NCBI GenBank assembly: GCA_014860565.1
Contig: JACZJN010000197.1
Coordinates: 25,204 to 89,203, forward strand
DNA from: Bacteroidota bacterium
GTDB taxonomy: Bacteria > Bacteroidota > Ignavibacteria > SZUA-365
Length of the DNA stretch: 64,000 nucleotides
Direction of reading: 5' to 3'
Shown: positions 20,968 to 29,605 of the stretch, in pieces
How positions within the stretch are numbered: position 1 is the first letter of the stretch
How the letters are laid out: each line of letters starts with the position of its first letter
Made by a program: the position numbers and the translations under genes
Notes under the pieces: generated by a model
Told to the model about the DNA's origin: nothing
Seen by the model: only the letters and a program-made list of their open reading frames with translations
Database searches by the model: none

Positions 20968-21675
20968 TCAGGTAGCCCCGTTGAGATGCTGAAAGATCGT
21001 AATCGTAAAATACACTCCAAAACCAATGATCACAAGAGCAGTTATTGATGACGCCATTTTCACGAAGCCATCGGAAATGACATGTCTGCGATTGCGAACG
21101 AAGAGTGCAAGCGAAAGAAACCAGCCCATGCTGCCGGCACCGACAGCGAGCGAAAACAGCAATTTGTGCACCGTGCTGTCGATCAGGAGACCATGGGCGC
21201 TTACGAAGCTGAGCACTGCCACCCAGGAGAAGAAGAGCGTCGGATTGGCCAGCGTCATCGAAATGCCAATCAGCACGCCGCCGTAATGCGATTTCTTGAA
21301 TAGGCGGGGCCGAACTTCCGGGAGACTGTCGTCATCGGCGTCGCCGTTGTTTTCTTCATTCCCTGCCTCGTCCTCATCGCGGATGTGTTTCTTTTCGAAG
21401 AACAGCATCTTCACGCCGTAGCCGATCAGGAAAACCGAAAACACTATCTGCACGACCGCGTTCTGCATGTAGGGATGCACCAGGGCGATCAGCCCCATGG
21501 TGATGATCAGGCAGTAGAATATATCGACGATCACAGCTCCCACGGCGACCAGCAGACCCTTCCTCGTATCGCCGCGCAGCGTCCGTTGCGCGACATAGAT
21601 GGATGTGGGGCCGAGCGGAACTGTAATCAGAATTCCGACCAGCGTCCCGATGAGTACTGTGGCAATATATTCCAT
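20968..21675 (-). CDS. LysE family translocator
   Basis: GILITVPLGPTSIYVAQRTLRGDTRKGLLVAVGAVIVDIFYCL; multi-TM. Confidence 0.88.
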   Translation of the reverse strand: MEYIATVLIGTLVGILITVPLGPTSIYVAQRTLRGDTRKGLLVAVGAVIVDIFYCLIITMGLIALVHPYMQNAVVQIVFSVFLIGYGVKMLFFEKKHIRDEDEAGNEENNGDADDDSLPEVRPRLFKKSHYGGVLIGISMTLANPTLFFSWVAVLSFVSAHGLLIDSTVHKLLFSLAVGAGSMGWFLSLALFVRNRRHVISDGFVKMASSITALVIIGFGVYFTITIFQHLNGAT

Positions 21676-21818
21676 GCAGGACGGAGTTGTGGCTCGATAC
21701 AGAAGAGAGATTGTTGGATCTCAGCTGGGCAAGCTAAGAAAATCGCCCCTTTGATCAAAGGAACGACGCGCGTGAGCAGCCCGGCGGACAATGATGTCTG
21801 CCGGGGTGAAACCGGAGC

Positions 21819-23339
21819 TCAACCCGGCAGATACCGCAGCGGACCGTCGGGACCGACGGGGAGCTCGAAGAGCATCCACGCCACGAGCAGCAGCGTCCAC
21901 ACAATACCAAAGACGATGCTGTATGGCAGCATGGTGGATATGATGGTGCCGATGCCGTAATCCTCGTCGTATTTCTCCGCGAACGCGACGATAAGTGCGA
22001 AATATGACATCATCGGAGTGATGACGTTCGTTATCGAATCGCCGACCCGGAACACCATCTGGGTCAAGGACGGGTGATATCCGAGAAGCATGAACATCGG
22101 CACGAACACTGGTGCCATGATTGCCCATTTCGCCGATGCGGAACCCATGAACATGTTGATGAACGCGGAAACGATGATGAAGGCGATCATCAGCGGTATG
22201 CCGGTAAAGCCGATATGGCTCAGAAGCTCGGCACCCTCGATAGCAAGAATCAGACCAAGGCGCGAATAATTGAAGTAGAAGACGAACTGCGCTGCAAAAA
22301 ACACCAGGACGATATACGTGGCGAGATGGCTCATGGACGTGATCATCTGCTTGATCCCATCCTTGTCCGAGCGGATGGAACCGGTGACGATTCCATACAC
22401 GACGCCGGGAATCAGGAAGAAGATCATGATGGCGGTGATCATGCCGTTGAAGAACGCGGAATGCAGGACCGTTTCGCCTGGAATGCGCAGCAGTCCTTTT
22501 TCGGGAATCACGGTGATCGCGAATAGTGCGAGGACGACCAGTACACTGATGCCCGCCAGAAGAATCCCCTTGCGCTCGACCACCGTCAGACGTTCCATCT
22601 CTATTGGTTTTTCCTCACCCTGATATTTGCCGAGGCGAGGTTCGACGATTTTTTCCGTAACGAGCGAGCCGATAATGACAACCATAGCCGCGGATACAAA
22701 CATGAAATAGATATTGGTTGCCGGGGAAATCAGTATCTCTGGATCGATAATCTGCGCCGCGCTCTGCGTGAGTCCCGCGAGAACGGGATCGACACTGCCG
22801 ATCAGGAAATTGGCCCCGAAGCCGCCGCTGACGCCTGCGAATGCCGCCGCGAGTCCCGCGATCGGATGCCGCCCCAACGCATAGAACATCACGGCGCCAA
22901 GCGGAATGAGAACGACGTAGCCGGCCTCCGAGGCGAGATGGCTGAGCACGCCCGCCGCCACCACCGCCATCGTGATAAGACGGGGCGGAGCCTTGAGCAC
23001 GAGTGCCCGGATAACCACGGTAATCAGGCCGGATCCCTCCGCCACGCCGATGCCGATCATCGCGACGAGCACCAATCCCAGCGGCGGAAATGACACGAAA
23101 TTCGCCTCCACGTTTTCGAACATCCAGCGGATGCCTTCGGCGGAAAGAAGATTGCGAACGGTGATGATTTCCTTTGTGCCGGGATGGATGGCCGAGAGGT
23201 CCATCGTGGCGGTGATGCCCGAGACGATGACTACGACGACGGCGAGAATACCGAAAATGGTAGCGGGATGGGGAAGGGCGTTGCCTATGACTTCGACGGA
23301 ATCAAGCGAGCGTCGGAAGAGGGATTTTTTCTCACTCAT
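21819..23339 (-). CDS. AbgT family transporter
   Basis: SLDSVEVIGNALPHPATIFGIL start, SASAKWAIMAPVFVPMFMLLGYHPSLTQMVFRVGDSITNVITPMMSYFALIVAF signature. Confidence 0.93.
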   Translation of the reverse strand: MSEKKSLFRRSLDSVEVIGNALPHPATIFGILAVVVVIVSGITATMDLSAIHPGTKEIITVRNLLSAEGIRWMFENVEANFVSFPPLGLVLVAMIGIGVAEGSGLITVVIRALVLKAPPRLITMAVVAAGVLSHLASEAGYVVLIPLGAVMFYALGRHPIAGLAAAFAGVSGGFGANFLIGSVDPVLAGLTQSAAQIIDPEILISPATNIYFMFVSAAMVVIIGSLVTEKIVEPRLGKYQGEEKPIEMERLTVVERKGILLAGISVLVVLALFAITVIPEKGLLRIPGETVLHSAFFNGMITAIMIFFLIPGVVYGIVTGSIRSDKDGIKQMITSMSHLATYIVLVFFAAQFVFYFNYSRLGLILAIEGAELLSHIGFTGIPLMIAFIIVSAFINMFMGSASAKWAIMAPVFVPMFMLLGYHPSLTQMVFRVGDSITNVITPMMSYFALIVAFAEKYDEDYGIGTIISTMLPYSIVFGIVWTLLLVAWMLFELPVGPDGPLRYLPG

Positions 23340-23895
23340 TCAGCAGCTCCTCGATCTGCGAAATCACGTTCCCCTCGAGAGGATCGACCTTCGTTTCGAA
23401 ACGCGCAACGACTTTCCCTTCACGATCAACGAGGAACTTCGTGAAATTCCAGCGGATGTCTCCCGGGAAGTCCGTTTCCGTGGTCAGGTACCGATACAGC
23501 GGATGTATGTCCTCGCCCTTGACGCTGATCTTCTCGAAAAGATCGAAGGTGACAGCGTAATTCGAAGAGCAGAATTCCTTGATCTCGGCGTTGCTGCCCG
23601 GCTCCTGTCCGCCGAAATTGTTTGCAGGGAAAGCCAGAATGCGGAGGCCCTTGTCGTGGAACCGGCGGTAGAGTTTCTCAAGCGGCGCATACTGCGGCGT
23701 GTAGCCGCATTTCGATGCGGTATTCACGATCAGAAGCACTTTCCCGGAATAATCGGAGAGCGGTGTTTCCTTCCCGTCGATGTTGTTCAGCGTAAAATCG
23801 TACACGCCTTTGGACCGGTCCGTGCTCTTCTCCTGTGCGGACACGATGACCGTGGCGCAGAGCAGCAGCAAAACAACGATGGATGTGGAGTTCAT
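23332..23895 (-). CDS. Glutathione peroxidase family protein, exported
   Basis: VLLIVNTASKCGYTPQYAPLEKLYRRF, LAFPANNFGGQEPGSNAEI, RWNFTKFLVDREGKVVARF. Confidence 0.95.
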   Translation of the reverse strand: MNSTSIVVLLLLCATVIVSAQEKSTDRSKGVYDFTLNNIDGKETPLSDYSGKVLLIVNTASKCGYTPQYAPLEKLYRRFHDKGLRILAFPANNFGGQEPGSNAEIKEFCSSNYAVTFDLFEKISVKGEDIHPLYRYLTTETDFPGDIRWNFTKFLVDREGKVVARFETKVDPLEGNVISQIEELLNE

Positions 23896-23938
23896 GGATG
23901 CAGGTTCCTTCTATGTAGTAATTGAATGTTCATTGTCT

Positions 23939-24490
23939 TCAGGGGATGGAAAACGGACCGACGCGCATCGCGGCGAGGGCGAGGCCGGTGATGGTCTTCC
24001 CGTCGCGGATGCGTCCGTCGGCGCACATGGCGAGCGCCTCATGCATGGGGACACGAAGCACGGCGATGCTTTCCTCACCTTCTTCCAAAGCCTGTTCGCC
24101 GTCGTGGAGTTCCCGCGCAAGAAAAATGTGCAGGACCTCGCTGCAGAAACCCGGGGTGGTCAGCATGGCGGTAAGCTTCTCCCAACGATCGGCACGGCAG
24201 CCGGTTTCCTCGCGCAGTTCCCGTTTCGCGCATTCCAGCGGATCCTCGCCCTCGCCGAGTTTTCCGGCGGGGAGTTCGAGTATTTCACCGGCAACGGGAT
24301 AGCGGAATTGCCGGATGAGCAGCACATCGCCGTTTTCATGCACCGCGGCAATGACCGCCCCGCCGAGATGCTCAACGACCTCGCGTACGGAGGCATAGCC
24401 GCTTTCATGCCGCACCTCGTCGCGGACAATGGTAAAGACGCGCCCTTCATAGATGATTTCATGGCGCGTAATTTCATACGGGTTTTTCAT
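23939..24490 (-). CDS. NUDIX hydrolase (ADP-ribose pyrophosphatase-like)
   Basis: Nudix box GKLGEGEDPLECAKRELREETGCRADRWEKL. Confidence 0.93.
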   Translation of the reverse strand: MKNPYEITRHEIIYEGRVFTIVRDEVRHESGYASVREVVEHLGGAVIAAVHENGDVLLIRQFRYPVAGEILELPAGKLGEGEDPLECAKRELREETGCRADRWEKLTAMLTTPGFCSEVLHIFLARELHDGEQALEEGEESIAVLRVPMHEALAMCADGRIRDGKTITGLALAAMRVGPFSIP

Positions 24491-25622
24491 ACGGACCTTT
24501 CGGTTTCTCTTCCTCACGGAATGAACGCTCGAGCGCCTCTCGCGCCTCGGGAGCCAGGTGCAGAACGCGCTGCGGGAAGGGAATTTCTATCCGATGCTCG
24601 TAGAGCGTATTGTACATGATCAACAGCAGGTCGCTTTTACGCCGGGGAATATTGTTGGGATTACGGATTTTGCACAGAAGCTTGGCGTTCATCGACGAAT
24701 CCGCCATCTCGGTGATGCGCACCTCGGATGTCTCCGGCTCGACGACGTCGCCTTCCCGGTTGATGCGTTCGAGAATGATGTTCCGCATCGCGTTCAGATC
24801 GGTGCCGTACGCCACGCCGAAGGGCACCTCGAAACGCACGATATCGTTGGGGTAGGAGAAATTCTTGATCTGGCTCTTGACGATCTCGGCGTTGGGGGTG
24901 ATGACCATGACCTGATAATCGTCGATCACCTTCGTCGACCGGATGCCGATTTCCCTGACGAGGCCGATTGTACCGTCGGGCAGACAGATACGGTCGCCAA
25001 TGCGGAACGGACGGTCGATCATGAGCACGAAGCCTGCAATCATGTTGGCGAGTGTTTCCTGCGCCGCCAGGGCGATCGCGAGGGAACCCACGCCGAGCGA
25101 CACGACGAGCGTGCTGATATTCTGCTGGAAATGATCGAGAATGATGACGACGCCGACAATGTAAATCAGGATTTTCAGCACTCTGTTGGCCAGCGGTGCC
25201 AGTTCGTCGTCGAGATGCGTCTGCGTCCGCGTCGCGACCTCATGCAGGTACCAGCGCACCGCGGCATCGATCAGACGCGTAATGAAATAGCACGCGTACA
25301 GGACCGAAACGACATACAGGCCCTCCACCACAATCGTAAGGCCTTGCTTGAGCAGGGAGATCGAATCGTCGAGGGCCATTGCTGCCCACGAGATGGACCA
25401 GTACATCACGAAAATGGTCAGGACGGGCGTGATGTATTGGGCAAGTGTATTGACGATCAGGTCATCGAGAGCCGAGCGCGTTTTTTTTGTTATCTTATCG
25501 CTGAACAGCCGCAGCACTACTTTGAGTGCGCGTCCCGCCACGTACCCCAATACGATAAGCAGAAGCGTGGAAAGCAGGACTGAAAGCAGCGTTTTACCGA
25601 GAAAGAACTCGAGTATGTTCAT
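24474..25622 (-). CDS. MscS family mechanosensitive ion channel
   Basis: VVSLGVGSLAIALAAQETLANMIAGFVLMIDRPFRIGDRI and VREIGIRSTKVIDDYQVMVITPNAEIV. Confidence 0.95.
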   Translation of the reverse strand: MNILEFFLGKTLLSVLLSTLLLIVLGYVAGRALKVVLRLFSDKITKKTRSALDDLIVNTLAQYITPVLTIFVMYWSISWAAMALDDSISLLKQGLTIVVEGLYVVSVLYACYFITRLIDAAVRWYLHEVATRTQTHLDDELAPLANRVLKILIYIVGVVIILDHFQQNISTLVVSLGVGSLAIALAAQETLANMIAGFVLMIDRPFRIGDRICLPDGTIGLVREIGIRSTKVIDDYQVMVITPNAEIVKSQIKNFSYPNDIVRFEVPFGVAYGTDLNAMRNIILERINREGDVVEPETSEVRITEMADSSMNAKLLCKIRNPNNIPRRKSDLLLIMYNTLYEHRIEIPFPQRVLHLAPEAREALERSFREEEKPKGPYEKPV

Positions 25623-25678
25623 GGCTGATCGCGGACTGTTGCAATTCACCCAATATAGAAAAAATCAGGGCACCTGAC

Positions 25679-26848
25679 ATGCTGCTGCCCGACATCCGCA
25701 TCCCGACCCTGCTGCTCAGCGAATCCGTATGCCGGCGTAATATCGCGCATATGCGGGACAGAGCCCGGGCGCACGGACTGCACTTTCGGCCGCACTTCAA
25801 AACACATCAATCGCGGCGTATCGGTTCATGGTTCCGCGACGAGGGCGTTACCTCGATCACGGTTTCCTCGGTCGGCATGGCGCGCTATTTCGCGGATGAC
25901 GATTGGGAAGACATCACCATCGCCTTCCCTGTCAACCTTCGTGAAGTCGAGGATATTGACTCCCTCGCCGCGCAGGTCGCGCTCGGCGTGCTGCTCGAAT
26001 CCGTTCCGGTGGCCCAGCGGCTCGATGCTGCGCTGAAAAATCCCGTGGACGTCTGGATCAAGATCGATACCGGATATGGACGCAGCGGCATCGCCCATGA
26101 TGACATCGATGCGCTCCGCAGGCTCGCCGAGACCGTCGGAGCTTCACGCCATCTCCGGCCGAGGGGAATATTGACGCATGGCGGCGATACGTACCGGGCC
26201 GCGGGTCCCGCCGAAGTGCTGCAGCGCTTTTCGCTTTCGCGCGACCGCATGATCATGGCGGCCGACAGCCTGCGGGATCAATACCCTGAGATCCGAATTT
26301 CAGTCGGCGATACTCCGGGCTGTACGCTCGCCGATGACTTTTCGGGGATAGACGAAATCCGCCCGGGGAATTTCGTCTTCTATGATGTCATGCAGCTGCA
26401 GCGGGGGGTATGCCGCGCCGAAGATATCGCCGTCGCCCTGGCCTGTCCCGTGGTCTCTCTCCACGAACGACGCAGCGAGGTCGTGCTGTACGGAGGTGCC
26501 GTTCATCTTTCCCGCGAACATGTCGCCGATGCTCGCGGGACACAGCTTTTCGGGCTCGTGGCCCAGCTCGCATCGGGCGGCTGGGGTGCTCCGCTCTCCG
26601 GGGCCTTCGTCACCCGGATGTCGCAGGAACACGGCATCGTCCATCTGCCGGACTCACGCACAACCGCAATCATCGAGGGAGATTTGCTGGCGATTCTGCC
26701 TGTCCATTCCTGCCTGACGGCGGAATGCATGAAGGGGTATCGCCTTCTCGACGGCAGCAGTGCCGATCATTTCGCAGGTGTTTCGAAACTCGCACCTGCA
26801 CCGTCCGCACCCGCGCAAACAGACAGACAGGAGACACACACACCATGA
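25679..26848 (+). CDS. D-threonine aldolase / D-serine dehydratase-like (DSD1) PLP enzyme
   Basis: Alanine-racemase-N fold IPTLLLSESVCRRNIAHM...FRPHFKTHQS (PLP Lys), C-terminal metal-site-like LPVHSCLTAEC. Confidence 0.88.
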   Translation: MLLPDIRIPTLLLSESVCRRNIAHMRDRARAHGLHFRPHFKTHQSRRIGSWFRDEGVTSITVSSVGMARYFADDDWEDITIAFPVNLREVEDIDSLAAQVALGVLLESVPVAQRLDAALKNPVDVWIKIDTGYGRSGIAHDDIDALRRLAETVGASRHLRPRGILTHGGDTYRAAGPAEVLQRFSLSRDRMIMAADSLRDQYPEIRISVGDTPGCTLADDFSGIDEIRPGNFVFYDVMQLQRGVCRAEDIAVALACPVVSLHERRSEVVLYGGAVHLSREHVADARGTQLFGLVAQLASGGWGAPLSGAFVTRMSQEHGIVHLPDSRTTAIIEGDLLAILPVHSCLTAECMKGYRLLDGSSADHFAGVSKLAPAPSAPAQTDRQETHTP

Positions 26849-27891
26849 AAACCGCTTCGGATCGGATTCGCGCGCTGATGAGCGCACATCCCGTGGTCGA
26901 CACCCATTCCGATTATGCGATAGAACTGTACCGGCGGGAGCAGGACGGGGTGTCTGACGCGCTCGCGAGCGAACATCTTCCAGCCCTGCGGGAGGGCATG
27001 GTGAGCATGGAAGTGCTGACCGTGGCCGGCGATTTCGATATCGACACGCTGAAACTCTGGGATCAGCGCCTGACGCGGGGCGTCATCGATGCCACCCGGC
27101 GGCAGATCACCGCGCATGCTGATTTCCACATCGTGCGCAGCGCCGAGGACGTGGCCCATGCCGCGAAACGCGAGGGCACGCACTTCATGCTCGCGCTCGA
27201 GGGCATCCGCGGCGTCGAAGACCTTGCCGCCCTGCGGATGCTGCATGCATTCGACGTGCGGGCCGTGATCCTGACGCATAACGAGCGGAATCTCGCGGCC
27301 GACGGCTGCGGCGAACCGCAGCCGGGAGGCCTCAGTAAATTCGGCCGCGCCGTCGCGCGGGAACTCGAACAGCTGCGGATGATATTCGATCTTGCGCATC
27401 TCTCGGATCCTTCGTTCTGGGACGCCCTCGATCACTACACGCTGCCGCCGGTGGTCTCGCACAGCAACGCCCGCGCACTTTGCGACCATCGCAGGAATCT
27501 GACCGACGAACAAATACGCGAGATCGGACGGCGCGGCGGCGTCATAGGATTGAACTTCCTCGCCATGTTCATCGATGCGGATCGCGGCAGCGCGACGACC
27601 GACCGGCTGGCCGACCATGCCGTGCACATCTCCGCACTGGCAGGCGCGCAGTCGCTGGCACTCGGCCCCGATTACGCGGATTATTACATGGACGCCATGC
27701 TGCGCTGGCTGCAGCGCGACCAACTCCCCGCGGATCTGATGACCTTCGTCCACGGCGCCGAGACCGTGCGTACGCTCCCTGTCTTCATCCAGGCCCTGGC
27801 CGACCGCGGGTTCAGCGACGACGAACTCATCGGCATTCTCGGCGGCAATGCCCTGCGCATCTATTCCACGGTTCTTTCTCACAACAATTGA
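26845..27891 (+). CDS. Membrane dipeptidase (peptidase M19)
   Basis: HPVVDTHSDY, EGIRGVEDLAALRMLHAFDVRAVILTHNERN, DLAHLSDPSFWDAL, VSHSNARALCDHRRNLTDEQI, LGPDYAD; ATGA overlap with upstream gene. Confidence 0.93.
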   Translation: MKTASDRIRALMSAHPVVDTHSDYAIELYRREQDGVSDALASEHLPALREGMVSMEVLTVAGDFDIDTLKLWDQRLTRGVIDATRRQITAHADFHIVRSAEDVAHAAKREGTHFMLALEGIRGVEDLAALRMLHAFDVRAVILTHNERNLAADGCGEPQPGGLSKFGRAVARELEQLRMIFDLAHLSDPSFWDALDHYTLPPVVSHSNARALCDHRRNLTDEQIREIGRRGGVIGLNFLAMFIDADRGSATTDRLADHAVHISALAGAQSLALGPDYADYYMDAMLRWLQRDQLPADLMTFVHGAETVRTLPVFIQALADRGFSDDELIGILGGNALRIYSTVLSHNN

Positions 27892-27896
27892 CTGCC

Positions 27897-28676
27897 ATGC
27901 CTGCGCTGCCCCTCCTGCTGTTGACCGCATTGATGCTTCCCCTTCATGGCGGAGGCGATCCCGAACGCCATTTCCGCGAAGCGGGCGTGAAGGGTTCCTT
28001 TCTTCTCTGCGAACTCGATGGCGACAGCTGTCTGCGCATCAATCCGGAGCGCTGCGCACAGCGCTTCATTCCCGCCTCCACGTTCAAGATTCTCAACTCG
28101 ATGATCGCACTCGAGTACGGCGCGGTGAACGGACTCGACGATACGCTTCGATGGGACGGCACCCGGTACAGCATCGAATCCTGGAATCAGCATCAGTGCA
28201 TGCGCGATGCATTCCAGCGTTCCTGCGTCTGGTTTTATCAGGAGCTTGCACGGCGCATCGGCGAAAAGCGCATGAAAGCTGCCGTTACGGCCGTCGGCTA
28301 CGGGAATACGGATATCGGCGGAGGTATAGACCGCTTCTGGCTTGACGGCGCCCTGCGTGTATCTTCGGAGGAACAGCTCTCTTTTTTGAGGCGTCTGTGG
28401 AAGGAAGATCTGCCGTTTTCCGTGGATGTGCAGCGTACGGTGAAGGAATTGATGGTGCTCGAGCGCACGGACGCCTACACACTGCGTGGGAAAACCGGCA
28501 CGGCGATGCGCAGCGACGACATCGTCGGCTGGCTGGTCGGGTTTCTCGATCGTGGGGATCACGTGTACGTGTATGTCCTCAACCTTGAATTGCCTGACAC
28601 GGACGACTTATCCGGGTTCCTGAAAATACGGTACGATCTGCTTCGCACTCTCCTGCACGATCAGGGCCTGATATAG
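27897..28676 (+). CDS. Class D (OXA-type) beta-lactamase
   Basis: STFK (FIPASTFKILN), S-x-V (RSCVWFYQELARRIGEKRM), YGN (VGYGNTDIGG), KTG (LRGKTGTA), GWLVGFLDR; signal peptide MPALPLLLLTALMLPLHG. Confidence 0.94.
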   Translation: MPALPLLLLTALMLPLHGGGDPERHFREAGVKGSFLLCELDGDSCLRINPERCAQRFIPASTFKILNSMIALEYGAVNGLDDTLRWDGTRYSIESWNQHQCMRDAFQRSCVWFYQELARRIGEKRMKAAVTAVGYGNTDIGGGIDRFWLDGALRVSSEEQLSFLRRLWKEDLPFSVDVQRTVKELMVLERTDAYTLRGKTGTAMRSDDIVGWLVGFLDRGDHVYVYVLNLELPDTDDLSGFLKIRYDLLRTLLHDQGLI

Positions 28677-28799
28677 CCCTCCGGCTTCCGGCGGATGCAG
28701 CGCATCTGCGAAATGAGTTAGCCGCGGGCGGAACCCTCGACGCCCCTTTCCCTGTTTTGCTGACATGTCCTTTTGCAATGCACTCTTCCGGAGCATAGA

Positions 28800-29189
28800 A
28801 TGGTTTCACTTTCCCTCGGTCTCGGTGTTCTCCTCAGTCTTCTGGGCGTCGTCGGCTTCGCAGCCTCCGGCGCCGAAAGCATTACCGCTCTTATTCCCAC
28901 GTTCTTCGGCATTCCCATCCTCATTCTCGGGTTTCTTGCCCGCAAGGAGCATCTGCGCAAGCACATGATGCACGCGATCGCGGCTCTGGCGCTGCTCGGC
29001 TTCGCCGGATCGGCCCGCGGGCTCGCGTCCCTGATCGATATGCTCGGCGGACACGAGGTCACGCGTCCCCTTGCCACCATCATGCAGAGCATCATGGCGC
29101 TGCTCACCCTCGGCTTTGTCATTCTTGCAGTGAAATCCTTCATCGACGCGCGCCGCCAGCGCAGCGTGCCAGCCGGGCCGGGACAATAA
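28800..29189 (+). CDS. Small predicted integral membrane protein
   Basis: Four hydrophobic segments in 129 aa; no recognised family. Confidence 0.65.
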   Translation: MVSLSLGLGVLLSLLGVVGFAASGAESITALIPTFFGIPILILGFLARKEHLRKHMMHAIAALALLGFAGSARGLASLIDMLGGHEVTRPLATIMQSIMALLTLGFVILAVKSFIDARRQRSVPAGPGQ

Positions 29190-29194
29190 CGGCG

Positions 29195-29605
29195 ATGCCT
29201 CCGCGCAAACGCGAGGTCGAAGAACTGCGCTCGCTGAAGGAGCCGACACTCGATAGCCATCAGCGAGAGAATTTCCTCAAGGGCGTTGCCCTTTTCAATC
29301 AGGGGAAGTACTGGCACGCACATGAAGCGTGGGAGGCCGCCTGGCTTCCGATGGGTGATGGCCCGGAAGACGACGGTGAAATTTTCTTCCGGGCGTTGAT
29401 ACAGCTTGCCTCAGGTCTGCATTTAAAGAAATGCGGGCGCTATCACGGCGCACGGAATCATTTCTCCAAGGCGGGAAGCAAATTCGCGGTGATGCCTGGA
29501 GTGTTTCTCGGCCTTGATACGGTGGCGCTGCGCATATTCTCCGCGCATCAGCTCTCCCATTTTGACCAGAATTTTACCTGCCTGCTTCGGCTGCGGGGAG
29601 AGTGA
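29195..29605 (+). CDS. DUF309 domain-containing protein
   Basis: FLKGVALFNQGKYWHAHEAWEAAWLPMGDGPEDDGEIFFRALIQLASGLHLKKCGRYHGA. Confidence 0.9.
   Translation: MPPRKREVEELRSLKEPTLDSHQRENFLKGVALFNQGKYWHAHEAWEAAWLPMGDGPEDDGEIFFRALIQLASGLHLKKCGRYHGARNHFSKAGSKFAVMPGVFLGLDTVALRIFSAHQLSHFDQNFTCLLRLRGE

Noticed and set aside
25481-25488. T8 homopolymer inside the mscS-like gene as a slippage/phase-variation site
   Set aside because: It encodes in-frame Lys-Lys in a normal position and the frame is intact; too short to argue for regulated slippage.
26410-26844. N-terminal 145-aa extension of the dipeptidase ORF
   Set aside because: Overlaps the upstream DSD1-like gene in another frame; homology begins at MKTASDRIRALMSAHPVVDTHSDY (26845).
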